A stretch of DNA of 6,516 bases, taken from assembly GCA_030523505.1 (NCBI GenBank), contig JAUNIK010000159.1, forward strand, positions 1-6,516, given 5' to 3'. Below, in pieces: positions 1 through 5,374 of this stretch. The translations under genes were made by a program, and so were the position numbers. Position 1 is the stretch's first letter, and every line of letters begins with the position of its first letter. Below the pieces are notes generated by a model, which saw only the letters and a list, made by a program, of their open reading frames with translations, did not search any database and was not told the origin of the DNA. This DNA comes from Prevotellaceae bacterium (GTDB lineage: Bacteria; Bacteroidota; Bacteroidia; Bacteroidales; Bacteroidaceae).

Positions 1-433
1 TGAGGGCTGGACGGTCAGGGGTTTCGTTGAGCCAGAAGTTGCCATTGTCGAGGAGCTGCAGACGGTTGGTGTTGTACCAGATGCACTCGTACTCGCCGTC
101 CTCCTTGCCGTCGTCACGACCAACACCGATGTAGTCGTAGCCTGGGAGACCTGCCTTGAGGTCGAGGACTTGCTGATGGAGCACTTCCTGTGTGCCGAAG
201 GCATCAGGCTGTTCGAAGTTTATCTGTCCGCAGATGACGCCGACACGCTGGTTCCAGCCGTTGCCGTTCTCTACATCGCCGTTGTCGGAGTTGTTACGGA
301 TGTTGTATGTGCCCACGAAGAGGTTTTGGGCTGAGAGGGAGAGGGAAACGAAAACGAAGACAAGAAGAAAGGCCCCTCTCCAGCTCCCCCGAGGGGAAGA
401 GTTTAATAGAATGTTTTTTAGATTGAGTGACAT
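1..433 (-). CDS. Secreted endonuclease/exonuclease/phosphatase (EEP) family protein, N-terminal part
   Basis: Reading leftward from the ATG at 433-431, 144 codons are visible before the window ends, so the C-terminal part is missing. Residues 1-36 form a signal peptide: a short n-region, a hydrophobic stretch (about 21-34, AFLLVFVFVSLSLS) and an AQ cleavage end. The protein is therefore probably periplasmic or outer-membrane associated. The mature start, GTYNIRNNSD (41-50), is the usual first strand of the EEP fold. FGTQEV (79-84) carries the metal-binding Glu (E83), and YIGVGRDDG (101-109) and FWLNETPD (133-140) are typical of the secreted Bacteroidetes branch. The family hydrolyses phosphodiesters or phosphomonoesters with Mg2+; whether this member acts on nucleic acid, lipid or sugar phosphate cannot be told. 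The catalytic Asp/His residues near the C-terminus lie outside the window. Residues about 11-20 (NSSPRGSWRG) are encoded by a GC-rich repeat and split the signal peptide n-region from its hydrophobic core. No TAnnTTTG promoter was found upstream. Confidence 0.9.
   Translation of the reverse strand, partial: MSLNLKNILLNSSPRGSWRGAFLLVFVFVSLSLSAQNLFVGTYNIRNNSDNGDVENGNGWNQRVGVICGQINFEQPDAFGTQEVLHQQVLDLKAGLPGYDYIGVGRDDGKEDGEYECIWYNTNRLQLLDNGNFWLNETPDRPAL
371..400. repeat. GC-rich palindromic element inside the EEP signal-peptide coding region
   Basis: CCCCTC (373-378) is complementary to GAGGGG (391-396), and a tighter hairpin TCCCC-CGA-GGGGA lies within 385-397. The nonamer CCCCTCTCC at 373-381 also occurs at 4271-4279 in the cluster after the large ATP-grasp gene, so both may belong to one REP-like family. 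The element sits in the reading frame of the EEP gene and encodes SSPRGSWRG. Assignment to a repeat family is an inference from composition and the shared nonamer. Confidence 0.6.
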
Positions 434-450
434 AATGATATATTTTTTTT

Positions 451-500
451 AGAGGATACTAGAGGATTTAAGAGGATACAAGAGGAAGCAAGAGGACACC
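451..500. repeat. Five-copy 10-bp tandem repeat AGAGGANNNN
   Basis: Five consecutive decamers each begin with AGAGGA at 451, 461, 471, 481 and 491. Their tails are TACT, TTTA, TACA, AGCA and CACC. The period is exactly 10 bp, close to one DNA helical turn. The array ends 18 bp before the EEP start codon, so it lies in that gene's upstream region or 5' leader. On the EEP coding strand the units read NNNNTCCTCT, a pyrimidine-rich motif. A run of eight T (443-450) follows on the plus strand. No function is established. Confidence 0.85.
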
Positions 501-543
501 ACTTGCCCCGAAGGGTGAACAACGATGACTAAGCATTTCAACG

Positions 544-595
544 CCCTCGCCCTAGCGAAGCGGTACGGGAGAGGGAAGAGCGCGAAGCGCGAGGG
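544..595. repeat. GC-rich palindromic element between rlpA and the EEP gene
   Basis: CCCTCGC (544-550) is perfectly complementary to GCGAGGG (589-595). The interior holds two direct copies of GCGAAGCG (555-562 and 582-589) and a CCCT...AGGG-type pairing (551-575 region). It begins about 10 bp past the rlpA stop, so the rlpA transcript would end in a strong stem. There is no T-run after it on the minus strand, so it is not a textbook intrinsic terminator; 3'-end stabilisation or a REP-like element are alternatives. The rest of the 434-604 spacer, apart from the decamer array, shows nothing I recognise. Confidence 0.6.
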
Positions 596-604
596 GAGTG
601 GGTC

Positions 605-1132
605 CTATTTCTTATACTTCCTTGGGTGGGTAGGCTCTTTGTCTTTTGTCTCGAGGGGCTCGGAGTTGATGTTCAGAGTGGCATCGGGCTTGTAGCCTTC
701 AAAGACAGAGAACTCCATTTCTGGAAGCTCGTAATCGTCGAGGGTGAATGGTATTCCCTTGTCGGGATGATACACACTGACCTCGACGGTGCCGACGCCC
801 TGGGCGAGCATGCCGAGTTCCTTGGCGGCTCGATAGCTCAAATCGATGACACGACCACGGCTGTATGGACCACGGTCGTTGACTTTCACGATGACCTCAC
901 GCCCGTTGCCGAGATGTTTCACCTTGAGCAGGGTGCCGAAAGGATAACTGCGATGGGCACAGGTGAGGCTGTCGGTATGTATGCGTTCACCGCTGGCGGT
1001 GCGGCGTCCGTGGAATTTCTTGGAATAATATGAGGCTTTGCCCTGCTGGGTAGTAGGGTGTTTGGCTGTCTGTGCAGTGGTGGTGATACTGCATAGAAGG
1101 GCGATTATTATGATGAGAATTCTATGCCTCAA
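605..1132 (-). CDS. rlpA: RlpA-like secreted double-psi beta-barrel protein (septal ring lytic transglycosylase family)
   Basis: RlpA proteins cleave peptidoglycan glycan strands lacking stem peptides and help separate daughter cells. From the chosen TTG start (175 aa), residues 1-20 form a compact signal peptide (RHR, then ILIIIIALLC, ending TTTA before Q21). The Cys at 14 lacks a proper lipobox, so this is probably not a lipoprotein. The barrel spans about 31-120: GKASYYSKKFHG (31-42), TASGE (45-49), CAHRSYPFGTLLKV (58-71), VNDRGPY (84-90), GRVIDLS (93-99), AAKELGM (102-108). H60 and D86 match the catalytic His/Asp pair described for the family, including their spacing. There is no C-terminal SPOR domain; a charged 55-residue tail ends in KYKK. 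ATG starts at 1180 or 1219 are possible, but they give a long polar n-region and lie upstream of a promoter-like TACTTTTG at 1166-1159. TTG at 1132 fits better but is not certain. Confidence 0.9.
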   Translation of the reverse strand: MRHRILIIIIALLCSITTTAQTAKHPTTQQGKASYYSKKFHGRRTASGERIHTDSLTCAHRSYPFGTLLKVKHLGNGREVIVKVNDRGPYSRGRVIDLSYRAAKELGMLAQGVGTVEVSVYHPDKGIPFTLDDYELPEMEFSVFEGYKPDATLNINSEPLETKDKEPTHPRKYKK

Positions 1133-1158
1133 ACGGTTTTTAGTTATTTGTTCGCCTA

Positions 1159-1166
1159 CAAAAGTA
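1159..1166 (-). promoter_or_regulatory. Putative -7 promoter element (TACTTTTG) of rlpA
   Basis: On the minus strand the octamer TACTTTTG matches the Bacteroidetes -7 consensus TAnnTTTG at all fixed positions. A -33 element is weak: TTTC at 1188-1185, at about the right distance. Transcription would begin near 1152, leaving about 20 nt of A-rich leader before the TTG at 1132. It would exclude the ATG codons at 1180 and 1219. Confidence 0.5.
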
Positions 1167-1208
1167 ATAATTATTGTCATTAAATGAAAATTTTTTAAAG
1201 AATATTTG

Positions 1209-1216
1209 TATATTTG
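1209..1216 (+). promoter_or_regulatory. Putative -7 promoter element (TATATTTG) of the receiver/ATP-grasp gene
   Basis: TATATTTG followed by C matches the Bacteroidetes TAnnTTTG element at every fixed position. No clear TTTG is seen 19-21 bp upstream, where the sequence is an A/T-rich tract. A start of transcription near 1222-1224 gives a very short leader to the ATG at 1234 and argues against translation from the ATG at 1174. It is divergent from the rlpA element, with 42 bp between them. Confidence 0.55.
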
Positions 1217-1233
1217 CATGTAATTTTACCATT

Positions 1234-4227
1234 ATGGAAGATATAAGATGGAACCATCATGACATTCGCGATGTGTCGTTCATGAACCTCATGACACGAC
1301 GCATTTATAATGTCCTTATCATTGCTAACCCGTATGATGCCTTCATGCTTGAGGACGACGGACGTATTGAGGAGAAGATCTTCAACGAGTATATGGAACT
1401 CGGATTGCGTTATCCACCATCGTTCATCAAGGTGTCAACGCCTGAGGAGGCTTCGCGAATACTGGAATCAAACCAGATAGACTTGGCGATATGTATGCCG
1501 GGTAATGCCGACAACGATGCTTTCTCGGTGGCTCGGGTGGTGAAGAAAGACTATCCGGAACTGCCGTGCGTGGTGCTCACACCGTTCTCGCATGGTATCA
1601 CCCGTCGTATGCAGGACGAGGACTTGTCGATTTTCGACTATGTGTTCTGCTGGTTGGGCAACACCAACCTCATCCTGTCGATAATAAAACTCATTGAGGA
1701 CAGGATGAACCTCGAACACGATATTCAGGAGGCTGGTGTGCAGATGATTCTCCTCGTGGAGGATAGCATCCGTTTCTATTCGTCGATATTGCCAAACCTA
1801 TATAGTTTCCTCCTGTTGCAGAGTAAGCGCTTCTCGACTGAGGCGCTGAACCGTCATGCGGCTACTCTCCGTATGCGAGGCAGACCGAAGGTGGTGCTTG
1901 CCCGTAACTACGAGGAGGCGCGACTTATCTACGACCGCTATCACGACAATGTGCTTGGCGTTATCTCCGATGCCCGTTTCCCGCTGATCAGTGGTGGAGA
2001 CAAGGATGCTGAGGGTGGACTGAAACTGTTGCGCGACATCCGTCGCAGGGATGAGTATGTGCCGCTCATCATGGAGAGTGCTGAGTCGGAGAACCGTCCG
2101 AAAGCCGAGGCTGAGGGCTTCCACTTCGTTGACAAGAACTCAAAGAAGTTGAGTCTCGACCTGCGTCATCTGCTCGAGGATCACATGGGCTTCGGCGATT
2201 TCATCTTCCGTAATCCGGAAACCAAAGAGGAGGTGTTCCGTGTGAGTTCGTTGAAGGAGTTGCAGGACAACATCTTTACTATACCGCGCGAGTCGTTGCT
2301 GTTTCATATCTCGCGCAACCACATGAGTCGCTGGCTGTCGGCACGAGCCCTGTTTCCAATCTCGCGCTTCCTGAAGAAGATTACATGGCACGAGTTGCAG
2401 GATGTTGACGCCCACCGACAGATCATCTTTGATGCCATCGTGCAATACCGTAGGTTGAAGAACCTCGGTGTTGTGGCTGTGTTCGATAGAATGAAGTTCG
2501 ACCGCTATGCCCACTTCGCCCGTATCGGTGAAGGATCGTTGGGAGGAAAGGGTAGAGGTCTGGCATTCCTCGATAATATCATCAAGACTCACCCGGAGTT
2601 CAACCAATATGATAATGTGTCGGTGCAGATTCCGAAGACGGTGGTGCTGTGTACCGATATCTTTGATGAGTTCATGGAGCGTAACGGCTTGTATCATATA
2701 GCCCTCTCGGATGCGAGCAACGATGAGATTCTCGCTGCGTTCCTCAAAGCCAGTCTGCCGGATTCACTCTACGATGACTTCCTTACATTCATCGAAGCAA
2801 CAAAGGCTCCGCTTGCCATCCGTTCGTCGTCGCTCCTCGAAGACGCTCACTATCAGCCTTTCGCAGGAGTGTATAACACATATATGATACCTTACCTTGA
2901 AAACCGCGAGGCGATGATTCGAATGCTCTCGTGTGCCATCAAGGGTGTCTATGCCTCGGTGTATTATTCTGATTCGAAGGCGTATATGACTGCCACATCG
3001 AATGTGATTGACCAGGAGAAGATGGCTGTGATAATACAGCAGGTGGTGGGGCATAGTTACGTTAGCGATGGCGATAGCGATGGCAGGAACCGTGGTAGTA
3101 GGTTCTATCCGACGATGTCGGGTGTGCTGAGGTCGCTGAACTTCTATCCTATCGGCGATGAGAAAGCCGAGGAGGGTATAGCATCACTGGCGTTAGGTCT
3201 TGGTAAATATATCGTTGACGGTGGACAGACACTCCGCGTGTCGCCTTACCATCCAAAGCAGGTGCTGCAGATGAGTGAGATGGAGATAGCGCTGCGCGAG
3301 ACACAGACGCATTTCTATGCCCTCGACATGAATATGGTGGGCGAGGACTTCAAGGTGGATGATGGCTTCAACATAAAGCGATTCCGCGTGAAGGAAGCGT
3401 ATGCCGACGGTGCACTGAACGGTATCGCATCGACCTTCGACCCATACGACCAGATGATATACGACGGACTGTACGAGAACGGCAGAAAGATAATCTCGTT
3501 TGCAGGAGTGTTGCAGCAGAATGTCATTCCTCTGCCGGAGATTATGCAGATGGCGATGAAATACGGTTCGGACAGTATGCGCCGTCCGGTGGAGATAGAG
3601 ATGGCAGGAAACATCGAGAAGGATGGCAGGGGCGAGATATATCTGCTTCAGATACGACCTATCGTTGACTCAAAGCAGCAACTCGACATCGACCTGAATA
3701 CCATCCCTGACGAGGAGTGTCTGCTCCGCACAAACTCTTCGCTCGGTCATGGCGTGATAGAGGATATCTCGGATGTGGTGTATGTGAAGGTGGGTGACGA
3801 CTTCTCGGCAAGCAACAACCCTACGATAGCATCGCAGATGGAGACAATGAACCGCCGTCTTCTTGATGAAGGTACAGGGTATGTGCTTGTCGGTCCTGGT
3901 CGTTGGGGTTCGAGCGACCCATGGCTCGGAATACCAGTGAAGTGGCCACATATCAGTGGAGCACGACTCATCTGTGAGGTGGCACTGCCGGGATATCATG
4001 TTGATCCGAGTCAGGGCACACACTTCTTCCAGAACCTCACCTCGCTGGGCGTGGGATATTTCACTATCGACAAGAACAAGGGATTCTTCCGTCAGGATAT
4101 CCTCGATGCACTGCCGGCAGTGGAAGAGACTGAGTTCCTGCGCCATGTACGACTGCCAAAGCCAGTGAGAATATTGATGGACGGAATGAAGCAGTTGGGA
4201 TTAATGGAGACCCCCACCACCCCATAA
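1234..4227 (+). CDS. Two receiver-like domains fused to a PEP-synthase/PPDK-type ATP-grasp domain
   Basis: A 997-residue, probably cytoplasmic protein. Residues about 25-158 are a receiver-like fold with a degenerate active site: C87 of AICMPG sits where the phosphoacceptor Asp is expected. Residues about 171-315 are a second receiver with E176/D177 (LLVEDS), D246 (ISDARFP), S282 and K301 (VDKNS), all in order for a working phosphoacceptor. An ATP-grasp domain of the PEP synthase/PPDK N-terminal type follows: IGEGSLGGKGRG (431-442, K439), AIRSSSLLED (528-537) with FAGVYNTY (543-550), AVIIQQVVG (598-606), GLGKYIVDGG (655-664), and EIYLLQIRPI (801-810). Residues about 836-990 are a distinct domain containing VLVGPGRWGSSDPWLGIPV (884-902). 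I see no GGxTSH phosphohistidine motif and no PEP-binding barrel, so calling it a PEP synthase would overstate the case. The ATG at 1234 is chosen over 1174 because the latter lies upstream of the promoter-like element. The last residues (ETPTTP) and the stop come from a GC-rich repeat. Confidence 0.9.
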   Translation: MEDIRWNHHDIRDVSFMNLMTRRIYNVLIIANPYDAFMLEDDGRIEEKIFNEYMELGLRYPPSFIKVSTPEEASRILESNQIDLAICMPGNADNDAFSVARVVKKDYPELPCVVLTPFSHGITRRMQDEDLSIFDYVFCWLGNTNLILSIIKLIEDRMNLEHDIQEAGVQMILLVEDSIRFYSSILPNLYSFLLLQSKRFSTEALNRHAATLRMRGRPKVVLARNYEEARLIYDRYHDNVLGVISDARFPLISGGDKDAEGGLKLLRDIRRRDEYVPLIMESAESENRPKAEAEGFHFVDKNSKKLSLDLRHLLEDHMGFGDFIFRNPETKEEVFRVSSLKELQDNIFTIPRESLLFHISRNHMSRWLSARALFPISRFLKKITWHELQDVDAHRQIIFDAIVQYRRLKNLGVVAVFDRMKFDRYAHFARIGEGSLGGKGRGLAFLDNIIKTHPEFNQYDNVSVQIPKTVVLCTDIFDEFMERNGLYHIALSDASNDEILAAFLKASLPDSLYDDFLTFIEATKAPLAIRSSSLLEDAHYQPFAGVYNTYMIPYLENREAMIRMLSCAIKGVYASVYYSDSKAYMTATSNVIDQEKMAVIIQQVVGHSYVSDGDSDGRNRGSRFYPTMSGVLRSLNFYPIGDEKAEEGIASLALGLGKYIVDGGQTLRVSPYHPKQVLQMSEMEIALRETQTHFYALDMNMVGEDFKVDDGFNIKRFRVKEAYADGALNGIASTFDPYDQMIYDGLYENGRKIISFAGVLQQNVIPLPEIMQMAMKYGSDSMRRPVEIEMAGNIEKDGRGEIYLLQIRPIVDSKQQLDIDLNTIPDEECLLRTNSSLGHGVIEDISDVVYVKVGDDFSASNNPTIASQMETMNRRLLDEGTGYVLVGPGRWGSSDPWLGIPVKWPHISGARLICEVALPGYHVDPSQGTHFFQNLTSLGVGYFTIDKNKGFFRQDILDALPAVEETEFLRHVRLPKPVRILMDGMKQLGLMETPTTP
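3064..3084 (+). repeat. Short in-frame tandem repeat (AGCGATGGC) in the ATP-grasp domain
   Basis: AGCGATGGC occurs at 3064-3072 and again at 3076-3084, with the triplet GAT between, giving a 12-bp period. It encodes the polar loop SDGDSDG (611-617), followed by RNRGS. It lies between the strand ending QQVVG and the conserved FYPTMSGV, so it looks like a slippage-prone loop extension that leaves the core intact. Confidence 0.5.
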
Positions 4228-4298
4228 AGGGGCACCTCCCCCGTGATGGGGAGGGAAGCCTCACCCCCAACCCCTCTCCCACGAGGAGAGGGGAGTGA
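4209..4298. repeat. GC-rich REP-like hairpin cluster at the end of the ATP-grasp gene
   Basis: Three stems lie in a row. CCCC (4221-4224) pairs with GGGG (4229-4232) around the stop codon. CCTCCCC (4235-4241) pairs with GGGGAGG (4248-4254) over a 6-nt loop. CCCCTCTCC (4271-4279) pairs perfectly with GGAGAGGGG (4285-4293) over a 5-nt loop, and is bracketed by TCAC (4261-4264) and GTGA (4295-4298). TCACCCCCAACCCCTCTCC resembles dispersed palindromic repeats found in many bacterial genomes. There is no T-run directly after the last stem, so use as an intrinsic terminator is uncertain. It could still stabilise or attenuate the transcript ahead of the next gene. Confidence 0.75.
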
Positions 4299-4323
4299 AA
4301 TGCTTTGTTCTCGTCAGCGTTAA

Positions 4324-4347
4324 TTTGTCATTCTGTCATTTTGTCTA
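4324..4347 (+). repeat. Three 8-bp tandem units upstream of the DUF3667 gene
   Basis: TTTGTCAT (4324-4331), TCTGTCAT (4332-4339) and TTTGTCTA (4340-4347) are head-to-tail near-copies in the leader or promoter region of the zinc-ribbon gene. Two overlapping octamers, TTAATTTG (4320-4327) and TCATTTTG (4336-4343), each differ by one fixed position from TAnnTTTG, so a promoter here is possible but not clear. No -33 element sits at the right distance from either. Confidence 0.45.
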
Positions 4348-4381
4348 AAAATGGGCCTTTCTTATTGAAGTATTGAATGAT

Positions 4382-5161
4382 ATGATCTGTATCGATTGTG
4401 GAACGGAATATGAGGGCAGTTTCTGCCCGAAGTGCGGACAACCGGCGAAGACGGGCCGCATAACAGTGAAGGACACGCTGCATAGCGTGTTCACATCTTT
4501 TCTTGTTGGTGACAATAAGTTCATCAACACCTGCTGGCAACTTATCATACACCCGGGAGTGATGGTGAGAAACTATCTCTATGGACGAAGGTCGAAGTTG
4601 ATGGCACCAGTACCTCTGTTGGTGAGGATGGTGGCTGTGTATCTGCTGGTGAAGTTCCTGTTAGATATACCATCGGGTGAGACGCATTTCATAAGTGATG
4701 ATATTCGGGGCAATATCCATTCGGACTCATTGCTGATGTTCTGTGGTTTCATGGAACATGTACTAAAAAATAATGTGCTCTTCGCATTGATGAGTGCAGC
4801 ACTGTTTGTGTTGCCGTTCTATCTGTTGTATAAGAAGAAAACAATAGAACACCCAGGAGGTAAGTCGTTGTCGCTCAACACGGCAGAACATTTCTATACA
4901 CTCGTGTATGTGGGTTGTATGTATATGATGCTCTCGTTTGTGTTGTTGCCATTCCACGGACCGGAACACATGGGGATAAAGAGTGTTGCTGATTTTGTAA
5001 GACTGATGTTCCCAGTGATAGTGTATCATCAGTTGTATAGAGTAGGCTGGTGGGCAAGTTTCTGGCGTTGCATCGTGGCATGGATTATGGTGATAGTGGC
5101 ATTGATAGTCTTTGTGCTGCTGACCTTCGGTCTGTTCTATGGATTTGATGCAGTGAAATAA
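4382..5161 (+). CDS. Zinc-ribbon membrane protein, DUF3667 type
   Basis: A 259-residue protein whose molecular function is unknown. The N-terminus is a four-Cys zinc ribbon: C3, C6, C15, C18 in ICIDCGTEYEGSFCPKCGQ. It is followed by a soluble stretch with DNKFINTCWQLIIHPG (44-59) and RNYLYGRRSKLMAPV (63-77). This pattern of a ribbon, then a Thr/Trp-Leu-PG segment, then YxxGxR is what I associate with the Bacteroidetes DUF3667 family. About five hydrophobic segments follow (roughly 76-95, 132-150, 172-191, 206-220, 228-252), so it is an inner-membrane protein with the ribbon probably cytoplasmic. ATG at 4382 is preferred; a TTG three codons upstream (4373) is the alternative and changes little. 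It is 154 bp downstream of the ATP-grasp gene on the same strand, with hairpins between, so cotranscription is possible but doubtful. It converges on trpS. Confidence 0.85.
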   Translation: MICIDCGTEYEGSFCPKCGQPAKTGRITVKDTLHSVFTSFLVGDNKFINTCWQLIIHPGVMVRNYLYGRRSKLMAPVPLLVRMVAVYLLVKFLLDIPSGETHFISDDIRGNIHSDSLLMFCGFMEHVLKNNVLFALMSAALFVLPFYLLYKKKTIEHPGGKSLSLNTAEHFYTLVYVGCMYMMLSFVLLPFHGPEHMGIKSVADFVRLMFPVIVYHQLYRVGWWASFWRCIVAWIMVIVALIVFVLLTFGLFYGFDAVK

Positions 5162-5190
5162 AGAAGTGATATACAATTAGGCATAAATAA

Positions 5191-5298
5191 TTTTACCGCG
5201 AATTACGCGAATTTCACGAAATAAAAATATGTGAACTATATTGAAAAAAATGGTAGGGATAATAATAATTAGTGTAATTCGCGAAATTCGTGGTAAAA
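5191..5298. repeat. Imperfect inverted repeat of about 27-bp arms between convergent genes
   Basis: The left arm (5191-5217, starting TTTTACCGCGAATTACGCG) pairs with the right arm (5272-5298, ending AAATTCGTGGTAAAA). By hand count 24 of 27 positions are complementary, and one of the three exceptions is a G-T wobble. The 54-bp centre (5218-5271) is A/T-rich. The left arm is built from near-repeats of a 9-bp unit (CGCGAATTA, CGCGAATTT, CACGAAATA). AATTCGCG-type palindromes are, from memory, common between genes in Bacteroidetes. Nothing else is seen in the 5162-5330 spacer. Confidence 0.8.
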
Positions 5299-5331
5299 AA
5301 ACAACTCTGTGCCAAAAGGTATATCGTTACC

Positions 5332-5358
5332 TAAAATAAAGCCCCCTCGAAGGGGGGC
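5332..5358 (-). terminator. Intrinsic terminator of trpS
   Basis: On the minus strand, 17 nt past the trpS stop, GCCCCC (5358-5353) pairs with GGGGGC (5346-5341) over a six-base centre that can be closed further by a G-T wobble. It is followed at once by TTTATTTTA (5340-5332). A GC-rich stem plus a U-rich tail is the standard rho-independent form. On the plus strand the hairpin is followed by TTGGGG, so it is not expected to end the DUF3667 transcript efficiently. Confidence 0.8.
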
Positions 5359-5374
5359 TTGGGGATTGCAGGGT

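Noticed and set aside
451..500. CRISPR array
   Set aside because: The repeat unit is only 6 conserved bases with 4-base variable tails; there are no spacers of CRISPR size and no cas genes.
525..695. Plus-strand ORF of 56 codons after the AGAGGA array (MTKHFNALAL...), possibly with Shine-Dalgarno-like repeats
   Set aside because: The nearest AGAGGA is about 29 nt before the ATG, the ORF crosses the GC palindrome and then runs antisense into rlpA, and its protein is low complexity. It is a shadow.
626..1033. Plus-strand 135-aa ORF opposite rlpA
   Set aside because: It is antisense to the conserved RlpA barrel, whose family motifs are unmistakable on the other strand.
1234..4227. Annotation as PEP synthase (ppsA)
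   Set aside because: Only the ATP-grasp half is recognisable; no phosphohistidine swivel motif or PEP-binding barrel is seen, so the gene symbol would mislead.
4064..4282. Minus-strand 72-aa ORF starting MGEGLGVR
   Set aside because: Its start comes from the GC-rich repeat and the rest is antisense to the ATP-grasp gene; GEGLGVR-type peptides are typical translations of such repeats.
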